Assembly: GCF_003944835.1 (NCBI RefSeq) | Contig: NZ_RWIV01000001.1 | Span: 1,651,501-1,715,500, forward strand | From: Bacillus sp. HMF5848 | GTDB taxonomy: Bacteria > Bacillota > Bacilli > Bacillales > HMF5848 | Direction: 5' to 3' | Length of the DNA: 64,000 nucleotides | In this document: piece after piece, positions 7,708 to 15,785 of the stretch | How positions within the stretch are numbered: position 1 is the first letter of the stretch | Layout: each line of letters begins with the position of its first letter | Position numbers and translations under genes: made by a program | The notes under the pieces: generated by a model | The model's database searches: none | What the model was told of the DNA's origin: nothing | What the model saw: the letters and a program-made list of their open reading frames with translations, nothing else

Positions 7708-8421
7708 ATGAAGCTTATAATACATGAGATTAAAAAGATTAAACGATCAGCTATTTTAGGAATTGCCACATTTTTACCTTTAATAGCAGTTTTGCAAGGA
7801 GCTGTTGAGAGGTATTCTAGGGAAGGATTATCACAATGGGATAGTATGTTCATAAATGGTATGATATTATATTCTTGGTTAATTTTCCCTATACTGATTA
7901 CAGTAGTAATGGCTATGTTAACTAGGTTAGAGCATGCTAATAATGGGTGGAAGCAAATACTAGCACTCCCTATTTCAAGAGGGAATTTATTTTTAACAAA
8001 GGCTTTTATCGGAGCAATAGTAATTTTATATAGTATCGTTATTCTTATGCTAGGATTTATAATGGTTGCCTTGATTAAGGACATTTCCATCCCTTATCAG
8101 CTAATTGCCACAAGGATGTTGCTTATCTATGTTTCTGCTCTTCCTATTATGACAATATTATTTTATGTTGGTTTTACTTTTTCGCATGTCGGTGTGCCAC
8201 TAGCGATTGGAGCGGGGTTAGCGCTACCATCTATGATTGTAGCAAACTCTGAAACCTATTGGATTATGTTTCCGTGGACGTATCCAATTATTACTTCCTT
8301 ATCAAGTATGTTTTCGGAAATGGTAGCGAATTTGCCACTCATGTATACGATTAGTACGATTGGGTCAGCAGTCGTTCTTTTAGCTGGCTATGTTCAGTTT
8401 AGGAGCAAAGATATAGTGTAG
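7708..8421 (+). CDS. ABC-2 type permease, second subunit (LanG/MutG type)
   Basis: Encodes 237 aa with the same architecture as the upstream permease: an amphipathic start (LIIHEIKKIKRSA) and about six membrane segments, and a shared motif NNGWKQILALPISR like DNSWKQYLSFSIYK in its partner. The two probably arose by duplication and form the two halves of the transporter. ATG 7708 follows GGAGG with ideal spacing. An upstream in-frame TTG at 7666 overlaps the previous gene and lacks an RBS, so I reject it. Confidence 0.85.
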   Translation: MKLIIHEIKKIKRSAILGIATFLPLIAVLQGAVERYSREGLSQWDSMFINGMILYSWLIFPILITVVMAMLTRLEHANNGWKQILALPISRGNLFLTKAFIGAIVILYSIVILMLGFIMVALIKDISIPYQLIATRMLLIYVSALPIMTILFYVGFTFSHVGVPLAIGAGLALPSMIVANSETYWIMFPWTYPIITSLSSMFSEMVANLPLMYTISTIGSAVVLLAGYVQFRSKDIV

Positions 8422-8438
8422 TAGGGAGATGTTTGCTT

Positions 8439-9176
8439 ATGATCTCGATAGATGGAGTAACTGATAAATCAGTATTACTTATTGATGACGAAGAAGAAAT
8501 ATTATTTTTACTAAAAACAGTTCTTCAAAAAGAAGGATTTCAGCAAGTTTATAAGGCAACTACGGGGGAAGAAGGCATTCGCTTAGCCGACCAATTTAAG
8601 CCAGATGTTATTGTATTAGACATCATGCTACCAGATATGGACGGGTATAATGTTTGTAAAAGAATACGTGAATCAAACTTCGTCCCTATTATTTTTCTAT
8701 CAGCCAAATCTGATGATATTGATAAGTTGCTTGGATTAGGAATTGGTGGTGATGACTACGTAACAAAACCTTTTAGCCCGAAAGAGGTTGCTTTTCGTGT
8801 CAAAGCACAGTTAAGAAGACAACAGCAATATGTAGTCAATCATGACCAAGAAGACAGCAATGTATCATTTGGAGATATCGAGGTAAATAGAAAACTTGGA
8901 GAAGTCAAAAAAGCAGGCAGACTGGTTGAGCTTCGTGCCAAAGAATATCAGCTTTTGACATATCTTATTAAACATCCCAATCAAATATTAAGCAAACAAA
9001 CTATCTGTGAAAAGGTATGGGGAGAAGATTACTTTGGCTTTGATAACACCATTATGGTGCATATTCGTCATCTTCGGGAAAAATTAGAGGATAATCCTAG
9101 TAAACCTAATTATATTAAGACAGTAAAAGGACTGGGCTATAAGCTACTAATACCAAGAGGAACTTATGAAGCATAA
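8439..9176 (+). CDS. OmpR-family response regulator
   Basis: An N-terminal receiver domain has the acidic pair IDDEEE, phospho-acceptor Asp in VLDIMLPDMDG and the conserved Lys in DDYVTKPF. A C-terminal winged helix of the OmpR/PhoB type (VELRAKEYQLLTYL to TVKGLGYKL) completes it. It should bind DNA as a dimer at direct repeats, and the phased repeats at 5944-5996 are a good candidate site. GGGAG lies about ten bases before ATG 8439; the TTG at 8433 is an alternative. Its stop overlaps the kinase start by 11 bases. Confidence 0.92.
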   Translation: MISIDGVTDKSVLLIDDEEEILFLLKTVLQKEGFQQVYKATTGEEGIRLADQFKPDVIVLDIMLPDMDGYNVCKRIRESNFVPIIFLSAKSDDIDKLLGLGIGGDDYVTKPFSPKEVAFRVKAQLRRQQQYVVNHDQEDSNVSFGDIEVNRKLGEVKKAGRLVELRAKEYQLLTYLIKHPNQILSKQTICEKVWGEDYFGFDNTIMVHIRHLREKLEDNPSKPNYIKTVKGLGYKLLIPRGTYEA

Positions 9177-10587
9177 TATATCGATGAAATGGAAAATTAA
9201 TGGACAACTCATGTTCGCTCTCATCATAACTATTATATTTTCGTTTATTTGTTTTGTTTTACTTTACTCGTTTTTAGTGTATAAAAATTTTAATGACAAC
9301 AAACTATCCGAAACAGCATCGGAATTTGTGTTAAGTTTTGATGAAAACATTTTATGGAATGGTACAAATATCTCTCTAGAGAACGAAGCTTTTCAAGAGC
9401 TTAATAGGCGTGGACTTTGGTTACAAGTCCTTGATGAGTATGGGTCAGAGCTTTTCAGTACACATAAACCCACACAAGCTCCGTCACATTACACGCCTGG
9501 GCAACTCCTGTTCACGCATAAGTATTCAGATGTTATTAAAGGCTACACCATTTATGGGGGGATTTCAAAGCGGGAAGAAAGAGAGTTTACCTATATAATA
9601 GGATTTCCTTCTTCTGAGGTTTCAAAGTATGTAATAAGTTATAATCCAAACACGTTTGTCGGAGATATTTTACGTTTAGCGGTTACAACCTTAACTATTG
9701 TTATTGTAACATTTAGTCTTATTGGTTACTTTTTAAGCGTTCGTTTAACAAAGCCGGTTTTGAAAATAATTGAGGCTATTAAAGAATTATCTAAAGGCAA
9801 GTATGTTAAGAGCTTACCTGATAAAGGTTTATATAACGATGTGTATGACAGTCTTGAAAATCTATCGAATGCTCTTCAAGCGAATGAGTTGGAACGAGAA
9901 AAACTTGATCGATTACGAGAGGAGTGGATAGCTAATATTTCACATGATTTAAAAACACCACTTTCATCTGTAAAAGGCTATGCAGAACTTCTTACAGACG
10001 GAACATATATACAAACAAATGAAGAAAAGGAAAAATATGCAAATGTCATTCAAATAAAAGCACAATATATGGAGCAACTTATTGAAGACTTAAAATTAAC
10101 ATATCAGCTTAAGTCTGCTACAGTACCTATAAAAAAGGCGCAGGAGGATTTTGTAGGTGTTGTAAGAGAAACAGTTATCCAGATATTAAATGACCCAGAT
10201 TTCTCAGATGCAAATCTACAACTGCATTCAGAAAACAAGCAAATCGTGATGTTTTGTAATAAAGGTTTAATAGAACGTGCTATTATGAATCTCGTTTTAA
10301 ATGCTATTGTTCATAATCCAAAAGATACTTTAGTAACTATCCACATATCTGAAAAAAATCGTTGTATTGTCGCTGAAATTAATGATAACGGTCAAGGTAT
10401 TTCAGAAGAGGAGATTAATAAGTTATTTGAGAGATACTACCGTGGTACAAATACTCGAGTAAAAGGCACGGGTCTTGGTATGGCGATAGCTAAGCAAGTT
10501 GTTGAAGCGCATAATGGGGAGATCTCAGTAACTAGCAAACTTCAGGAGGGAACAACAGTAACTATCACGATCCCTAGGTCTGTATAA
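9166..10587 (+). CDS. Sensor histidine kinase
   Basis: The 473-aa kinase has membrane segments near residues 15-38 and 167-190. These flank an extracellular region of about 130 residues, followed by HAMP. The HisKA H-box is NISHDLKTP (His260). The ATPase domain has an N-box around NLVLNAIVHNP, G1 DNGQGIS and G2 GTGLGMAIAKQ. It partners the overlapping response regulator and closes the ABC operon. This gene order resembles lantibiotic-sensing modules such as Clostridium CprABC-RK. The medium-size sensor differs from the very short loop of BceS-type kinases, which sense through their transporter, so direct peptide sensing is likely (inference). Confidence 0.92.
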   Translation: MKHNISMKWKINGQLMFALIITIIFSFICFVLLYSFLVYKNFNDNKLSETASEFVLSFDENILWNGTNISLENEAFQELNRRGLWLQVLDEYGSELFSTHKPTQAPSHYTPGQLLFTHKYSDVIKGYTIYGGISKREEREFTYIIGFPSSEVSKYVISYNPNTFVGDILRLAVTTLTIVIVTFSLIGYFLSVRLTKPVLKIIEAIKELSKGKYVKSLPDKGLYNDVYDSLENLSNALQANELEREKLDRLREEWIANISHDLKTPLSSVKGYAELLTDGTYIQTNEEKEKYANVIQIKAQYMEQLIEDLKLTYQLKSATVPIKKAQEDFVGVVRETVIQILNDPDFSDANLQLHSENKQIVMFCNKGLIERAIMNLVLNAIVHNPKDTLVTIHISEKNRCIVAEINDNGQGISEEEINKLFERYYRGTNTRVKGTGLGMAIAKQVVEAHNGEISVTSKLQEGTTVTITIPRSV

Positions 10588-10651
10588 AGCACTCAAAGAC
10601 AGGATGCATTTAGAATCTTGATATACAGTTGTATTGAGAGGAGAGAGGGAA

Positions 10652-11512
10652 TTGGAGCTACTTAATAACATGATGGCTAGTATTGATTATCTTGAGAAAC
10701 ACTTAGAGGATCGACTCGATATTGAACAAGCTGCAAAAGAAGCTTACATGTCTAAGTTTCATTATCAGAGAATGTTTCATATGTTAACCGGAATCACTGT
10801 CGCAGAATATGTACGTAAACGAAAACTAACCTTGGCAGCGCAAGAGTTAATTGTATCTAAAACAAAGATTATTGATCTAGCACTCAAATACGGCTATGAA
10901 ACTCCTGAATCTTTTTCTAAAGCCTTCCGTAAACTGCATGGTGTCAGCCCAAGTGAAGCTAGAAATCATAATACGCCATTAAAAGCAATTCCTCGGCTCT
11001 CTTTTCAAATACAAATTAAGGGTGAGGAAGATATGAATTACCGAATTGTCGAGAAGGATGCATTTGAAGTAATAGGGAAAACAATGAGAGTATCAACTGT
11101 GAATGGGGAGAATTTTAAGAGAATTCCTGAATTCTGGCAGACTTGTAATAGTGATGGTGCGTCAGAAGGTCTAATGCAAGACGCAAGTGATCTTGGTATG
11201 CTTGGTATTTGTATGGAGTTTGAAATGGAGCAGGAGTCTTTTACTTACATGATAGCCGTTGAAAAAAATAATGGCCTTCATAGTGATAACTTTGTTGTAA
11301 AAAAAATACCTTCAGCAACATGGGCTGTATTTGAAGTAATCGGGCCAATGCCACATGCTATTCAGGCTGTATGGAAAAGAATTTATGGAGAATGGTTCCC
11401 ATCTACTAACTATGAGCATGCAAATGCTCCGGAAATAGAAGTGTATCCAAGTGGTGACCCAACAAGCGAAAATTATAAAACTGAGATATGGATCCCAGTT
11501 GTAAAAAAATAA
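10652..11512 (+). CDS. AraC-family regulator with GyrI-like effector domain (YdeE-like)
   Basis: The two AraC helix-turn-helix motifs lie at the N-terminus (about residues 1-105; RMFHMLTGITVAEYVRKRKL and the ALKYGYETPESFSKAFRKLHG signature). A GyrI-like/SOUL-type ligand-binding domain follows from about residue 125, ending in EIWIPV. This order, DNA-binding first, matches B. subtilis YdeE and Rob/BmrR-like drug sensors that bind small hydrophobic cations. TTG 10652 fits the GAGGAGAGAGGG RBS better than TTG 10634, which lies upstream of it. It follows the kinase by about 65 bases but probably has its own promoter. Targets are unknown. Confidence 0.85.
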   Translation: MELLNNMMASIDYLEKHLEDRLDIEQAAKEAYMSKFHYQRMFHMLTGITVAEYVRKRKLTLAAQELIVSKTKIIDLALKYGYETPESFSKAFRKLHGVSPSEARNHNTPLKAIPRLSFQIQIKGEEDMNYRIVEKDAFEVIGKTMRVSTVNGENFKRIPEFWQTCNSDGASEGLMQDASDLGMLGICMEFEMEQESFTYMIAVEKNNGLHSDNFVVKKIPSATWAVFEVIGPMPHAIQAVWKRIYGEWFPSTNYEHANAPEIEVYPSGDPTSENYKTEIWIPVVKK

Positions 11513-11526
11513 ATATGTTATGAAGC

Positions 11527-11557
11527 AGCTTCTCAATACGTATGAGAAGCTTTTTTT
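11527..11557 (+). terminator. Intrinsic terminator after the AraC-family gene
   Basis: A perfect 9-bp stem AGCTTCTCA (11527-11535) with TGAGAAGCT (11543-11551) is followed by a run of seven T. Confidence 0.85.
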
Positions 11558-11578
11558 ATGGAGTATAGGTTTTCTACC

Positions 11579-11625
11579 TAGATTAGTAGCTAGCTCCAGC
11601 GCCTAGCCCCTCGGGATTTTGGTGC
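11579..11625 (+). repeat. Truncated copy of dispersed intergenic repeat (copy 1)
   Basis: This copy holds only the head of the family: TAGATTAGT followed by CTAGCTCCAGCGCCTAGCC and CCTCGGG. The tail with GCGCTTGCG is missing. Other copies are at 33411, 44521, 57981 and, decayed, 63406. Confidence 0.6.
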
Positions 11626-11723
11626 CGAGATGGATATTTTCACTGACGATTAGGCACACTAATTAGACATTAATTGTCATGAAAATAGCATTTATAGGTG
11701 CTTAGCTACGAAAACACACAAAA

Positions 11724-11803
11724 AATCAAAAACAATCAAAAAATTTCATAATAATGGTTGATTTTAACTTTTTAACCATATATAATCATAAGTGAGCATA
11801 AGT
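11724..11803 (+). promoter_or_regulatory. Fructose operon promoter with flanking direct repeats
   Basis: TTGATT (11758-11763) and TATAAT (11781-11786) are 17 bases apart, a good sigma-A promoter. Upstream, ATCAAAAA is repeated with a 10-base period (11725 and 11735). Downstream, CATAAGT is repeated with a 10-base period (11787 and 11797), covering the expected start site. Repeats on one face of the helix around a DeoR-type autoregulated promoter are candidate FruR operators. Confidence 0.6.
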
Positions 11804-11877
11804 AATCAATGTTTTTCAAAATGTAAACGTATTCAAAATAAGGTAGTAAGTGAGTAAGTAAGAGGTTGGTGAAATAG

Positions 11878-12654
11878 GTGTTTATAGAGGAGCGAAAGAC
11901 CAAGATAGTTGAGTATGTTACGAAGCAAAATAGAGCTTCAGTCCAAGAACTGTGTGATGTGTTGGAAGTTTCAGAGTCTACTGTTCGTCGAGACTTAAAG
12001 GAGCTTGAAGAAGCCGGATTAATTCGTCGGACACACGGTGGTGCTATTCCAGCAGAGGGTGTTAATTTTGAACCTTCATATATAGAAAAAGAAGACCAGT
12101 TTACACTTGAGAAAATAGCAATTGCTAAGCAAGCAGCCAAGCTTATTAAGCCAGGTGATATTATATTATTGGACTCTGGTACGACAACGTATCATATGGC
12201 AAATGAGTTAAAAGGGTTGTCAGATATTACAGTTGTAACAAACTCCTTAGTAATTGGAGAAAAGCTACAGAGTTACAGAAATATAGAAGTTATCATCTTA
12301 GGAGGACATTTACGACCAGTTTCGCTTGCTCTTGTAGGACCTCTGACTGATGAAGCACTATCTTCAATCTATGTAGATAAAGCTTTTATAGCAGCCAATA
12401 GTATTGACATTGAAGCTGGCGTGACGACTCCTAACCTACAAGAAGCAACAACGAAAAAAAATATGATACGTTCTGCGAAGCAAAATATATTGCTTGCAGA
12501 CTCAAGTAAGTTTGGGAAAACAACTTTTAGTCGGTTTGCTGCCATTTCTGATGTTGACGTTTGTATAACAGACGAGAATATTCAAGTTGAAATAAAGGAT
12601 AATCTTGAAAAGGTAGGGGTTGACGTTATTGTAGTACCGACATTGAAGGAGTGA
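11878..12654 (+). CDS. fruR: DeoR-family repressor of the fructose operon
   Basis: The 258-aa protein has an N-terminal winged HTH with the DeoR signature SESTVRRDLKELEEAGLIRRTHGGA. The sugar-phosphate-sensing domain follows, with DSGTTTYHMA and the ILLADSSKFGK motif. In Bacillus and related bacteria FruR represses the fru operon and is released by fructose-1-phosphate or fructose-1,6-bisphosphate. It starts at GTG 11878. The next gene begins within ten bases of its stop, so regulator and enzymes are co-transcribed and autoregulated. Confidence 0.92.
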   Translation: MFIEERKTKIVEYVTKQNRASVQELCDVLEVSESTVRRDLKELEEAGLIRRTHGGAIPAEGVNFEPSYIEKEDQFTLEKIAIAKQAAKLIKPGDIILLDSGTTTYHMANELKGLSDITVVTNSLVIGEKLQSYRNIEVIILGGHLRPVSLALVGPLTDEALSSIYVDKAFIAANSIDIEAGVTTPNLQEATTKKNMIRSAKQNILLADSSKFGKTTFSRFAAISDVDVCITDENIQVEIKDNLEKVGVDVIVVPTLKE

Positions 12655-12660
12655 TGCGTG

Positions 12661-13602
12661 ATGAAATCGGTTTTGACAATCACGTTAAATCCTGCGATTG
12701 ACAAAACGGTTATTGTCGACAGGTTTGTGGTAGGAGGGTTGAATCGTATCGAGCCAATTCCTCAATTAGACCCAGGTGGTAAAGGTGTTAATGTAGCAAA
12801 GGTACTTAAAAATTTTGATGTTCCAGTTATTGCAACGGGTTTTGTTGCAGGAAAACAAGGAGAACACCTTCTTTCATCTCTTGAAAAAAGAGGTATTGCT
12901 ACAAGCTTTATTAAAGTAGATGGTGAAACAAGAACAAACTTAAAAATTGTAGATAAAGCTAACAAACAAACAACAGAAGTAAACGAGGCTGGATTCCAAG
13001 TATCCGTTTGTGATTTAGATTCATTATTTAATCATTTATCTAGATTGTATGACCATACATCGCATGTTGTTTTAGGTGGCAGTATTCCTTTAGGTGCACC
13101 TAAAGATATTTATCAGCAACTCATTGAGCATGCCAAAAATCATCAGGTGAAAATTATTCTGGATGCAGATGGTGAAGCGTTCCGTCTTGGTGTTAAAGCA
13201 GGGCCTTTTGCTATCAAACCAAATTTATATGAATTAGAACAATTTGTTGATCAAAAGCTACCAACCTATGAAGATATTGAAAAAGCTGCGCGCAATCTTA
13301 TTTGTGACTATAATATTCAGCTTGTTGTTGTATCACTAGGAAAAGAAGGTGCGCTATTTATTACAAACGAATCAAGTGTTTTTGCGGACGCTCTTAGTAT
13401 TAAGGCGAAAAGCTCAGTAGGCGCAGGAGATTCTATGGTTGCGATGATTATATATAGTCTTGTAAAGAATCTTGCACTTGAAGAGTTAGCAATCTGGTCT
13501 GTGACAGCAGGAAGTGTTACTGCATCTAAATCAGGAACTGAAGTATGTTCACTTGAAGAAGTTGCTGCCAGTTTAGACAAAATAAATGTGAAGCATTTGT
13601 AA
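12661..13602 (+). CDS. fruK: 1-phosphofructokinase
   Basis: A PfkB-family sugar kinase that phosphorylates the fructose-1-phosphate made by the PTS to fructose-1,6-bisphosphate. Signatures are ITLNPAIDKTV at the N-terminus, the substrate loop DPGGKGVNVAKVL, and the C-terminal anion-hole motif SSVGAGDSMVA with the catalytic Asp. Its 314-residue length is normal. GGAGTG precedes the start; GTG 12658 immediately upstream is an alternative. It is the second gene of the operon. Confidence 0.95.
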   Translation: MKSVLTITLNPAIDKTVIVDRFVVGGLNRIEPIPQLDPGGKGVNVAKVLKNFDVPVIATGFVAGKQGEHLLSSLEKRGIATSFIKVDGETRTNLKIVDKANKQTTEVNEAGFQVSVCDLDSLFNHLSRLYDHTSHVVLGGSIPLGAPKDIYQQLIEHAKNHQVKIILDADGEAFRLGVKAGPFAIKPNLYELEQFVDQKLPTYEDIEKAARNLICDYNIQLVVVSLGKEGALFITNESSVFADALSIKAKSSVGAGDSMVAMIIYSLVKNLALEELAIWSVTAGSVTASKSGTEVCSLEEVAASLDKINVKHL

Positions 13603-13691
13603 AGGGTTATACATGTTTACAGCAAGAGTTCCAGTGGTGTAAACATGAGAACTTATATATTTATTTTATAAAAAATAAGGAGGTTTTCATC

Positions 13692-15101
13692 GTGAAGAAA
13701 ATCTTAGCTGTTACAGCTTGCCCAACAGGAATTGCACACACGTACATGGCTGCAGAAGCATTAGAAAAAGCGGCTAAAGAAAAAGGTGTTTCAATCAAGG
13801 TTGAAACAAGAGGTGGTGTTGGTGTTGAAAACGCTATCACTGCGGACGAGATTCGTGAAGCACATGCTATTATATTAGCAGTTGCTACTGACGCTGATGA
13901 GGCGCGATTCGCTGGAAAGCCAATTATTAAGGCATCTCCTGGGGAAGCAATAAAAAATGCTGCTAGTCTAATAGAAAAAGCAGTACAAGCAAAACCTGCG
14001 AAGCAGGATTATGTTTCTCAAGTAGAACAAACGAAGTCTGAGAGAAGTTCACAACGTACAGGTCCATACAAACACCTTATGAACGGTGTATCTTTTATGA
14101 TTCCGCTAGTTGTCGCGGGTGGTTTACTAATTGCCATTTCCTTTATTTTCGGTATTGAGGCGTTTAAAGAAGAAGGAACGTTAGCCGCAGCTTTAATGAA
14201 TATTGGTGGCGGGGCAGCATTCGCGCTTATGGTTCCAATTTTAGCAGGTTACATTGCATATTCTATTGCTGATAGACCGGGATTAGCACCAGGTTTAGTT
14301 GGTGGTATGTTAGCGAGTCAAGGTGGCTCAGGATTTTTAGGTGGTATTATTGCAGGTTTCTTAGCAGGTTATATTGCAAAGTTTTTGAAGGATTATATTA
14401 AACTACCAAGAAATTTTGAAGGTTTAAAACCAGTTCTTATCATACCGTTTTTCTCAACACTAGTGGTCGGATTGTTAATGGTGTATGTAATCGGTACGCC
14501 AGTTAGTAATATTATGGAAGGTTTAAGTAATTGGTTAGCTGGGCTTAATACAGGAAACGCTGTTGCGCTAGGTCTTATTCTTGGTGCTATGATGGCATTT
14601 GATATGGGTGGTCCGGTTAATAAAGCAGCATATACATTTGCAGTTGGTTTGCTGGCAAGTAATATTTATGAGCCGATGGCAGCTGTTATGGCAGCGGGTA
14701 TGACACCGCCATTAGGACTTTGGTTAGCAACTATGCTAGCTCCAAAGAACTTTACGGTAGAAGAAAAAGAAGCTGGGAAAGCTGCTGGGGTTCTAGGAAT
14801 TTCATTTATTACTGAAGGTGCCATTCCATTTGCAGCGGCTGATCCATTCCGTGTTATTCCATCATTGATGGTCGGTTCTGCAACAGCTGGTGCACTATCA
14901 ATGGTATTTAATGCAGCGTTAAAAGCGCCGCACGGTGGTATCTTTGTTCTCTTCATCCCAAATGCTGTAACAAACGTACTGATGTATGCGCTTGCTATTG
15001 CAATAGGTACGGTAGTGACAGCAGTAATGGTTAACTTATTAAAAGGTATGAAAGTTAAAAAGTCAACAACGGAAGAATCGTCTACAAAAATAGCAGGTTA
15101 A
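13692..15101 (+). CDS. fruA: Fructose PTS enzyme IIBC
   Basis: The N-terminal IIB domain starts with KKILAVTACPTGIAHTYMA, where Cys10 is the phosphorylated residue. It ends near residue 100, followed by a charged linker. The IIC membrane channel spans about residues 115-455, with the motif GGPVNKAAYTFAVGLL. It imports fructose as fructose-1-phosphate. B. subtilis FruA is a 635-residue IIABC fusion. Here the protein is only 469 aa and the IIA domain is encoded by the next gene. The start is GTG 13692 with an ideal AAGGAGG. A 90-base gap separates it from fruK. Confidence 0.93.
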   Translation: MKKILAVTACPTGIAHTYMAAEALEKAAKEKGVSIKVETRGGVGVENAITADEIREAHAIILAVATDADEARFAGKPIIKASPGEAIKNAASLIEKAVQAKPAKQDYVSQVEQTKSERSSQRTGPYKHLMNGVSFMIPLVVAGGLLIAISFIFGIEAFKEEGTLAAALMNIGGGAAFALMVPILAGYIAYSIADRPGLAPGLVGGMLASQGGSGFLGGIIAGFLAGYIAKFLKDYIKLPRNFEGLKPVLIIPFFSTLVVGLLMVYVIGTPVSNIMEGLSNWLAGLNTGNAVALGLILGAMMAFDMGGPVNKAAYTFAVGLLASNIYEPMAAVMAAGMTPPLGLWLATMLAPKNFTVEEKEAGKAAGVLGISFITEGAIPFAAADPFRVIPSLMVGSATAGALSMVFNAALKAPHGGIFVLFIPNAVTNVLMYALAIAIGTVVTAVMVNLLKGMKVKKSTTEESSTKIAG

Positions 15102-15110
15102 TAAACTATG

Positions 15111-15143
15111 CTGTGACCGATACGATTATTGTATCGGTCACAG
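15111..15143 (+). promoter_or_regulatory. Strong intercistronic hairpin between EIIBC and EIIA
   Basis: A perfect 13-bp stem CTGTGACCGATAC (15111-15123) with GTATCGGTCACAG (15131-15143), loop of seven, is followed by TTTTCAT. It begins nine bases after the EIIBC stop. It could partially terminate transcription or protect the upstream mRNA, so that EIIA is made in a different amount. Confidence 0.7.
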
Positions 15144-15166
15144 TTTTCATAGAGGGAGGTCATATA

Positions 15167-15616
15167 ATGGAACTACAACAGCTTTTACATGAAAAACATA
15201 TTGCGATTAATTTAAATGTTAGTAGTCGTGAGGAATGCATTAAACAGCTTGCTAGTAGGATGGAAACCACAGGCGTAGTAATAAATATAGAAGACTACAC
15301 GGCTTGTGTTTTAAGGCGTGAGCACGAAGGAACGACAGGTGTAGGGTTTAAAGTTGCTATTCCTCATGGTAAAGCATCTTCTGTTGTTAAGCCGGGATTA
15401 GCGTTTGCAAAGCTCGCGAGCCCAGTCGATTGGGAGTCTCTAGATGGAGAACCAGTTGAGTATGTATTTATGATTGCTGTACCAGAAGCACAAGCGGGTA
15501 ATGAACATTTGCAAATTTTGGCTGCATTGTCACGGAAGCTGATGCATGATGAGTTTAGAAATAAATTAGCGAGTTTGAAAACAACTTCCGATGTATATGA
15601 TTTACTAAAAAGTTAA
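15167..15616 (+). CDS. PTS fructose enzyme IIA
   Basis: This 149-aa IIA(Fru)-type phosphocarrier accepts phosphate from HPr on His67 in FKVAIPHGKAS and passes it to the IIB cysteine of the preceding gene product. The start is ATG 15167, directly after GGGAGGT. An upstream in-frame start at 15113 lies inside the hairpin and has no RBS. A terminator overlaps its 3' end, closing the fructose operon. Confidence 0.93.
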   Translation: MELQQLLHEKHIAINLNVSSREECIKQLASRMETTGVVINIEDYTACVLRREHEGTTGVGFKVAIPHGKASSVVKPGLAFAKLASPVDWESLDGEPVEYVFMIAVPEAQAGNEHLQILAALSRKLMHDEFRNKLASLKTTSDVYDLLKS

Positions 15617-15638
15617 CCTTTTAGGTTAACTTTTTTTC
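15607..15638 (+). terminator. Intrinsic terminator of the fructose operon
   Basis: A 12-bp stem AAAAAGTTAACC (15607-15618) with GGTTAACTTTTT (15624-15635), continuing into T, overlaps the last codons of the EIIA gene. Confidence 0.85.
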
Positions 15639-15785
15639 GTGAATAATTTTCTCGGTATTTAAGGTATTATTTTCAGATTTTCAATAAACCTGTTTTATGC
15701 TCAGATCTTTCTTTGTTATGTCTTTGCTATTTTGCGAACATCGTATACAATAATGATAATGTATTGAAGGAGAAGGGTTAGATAA

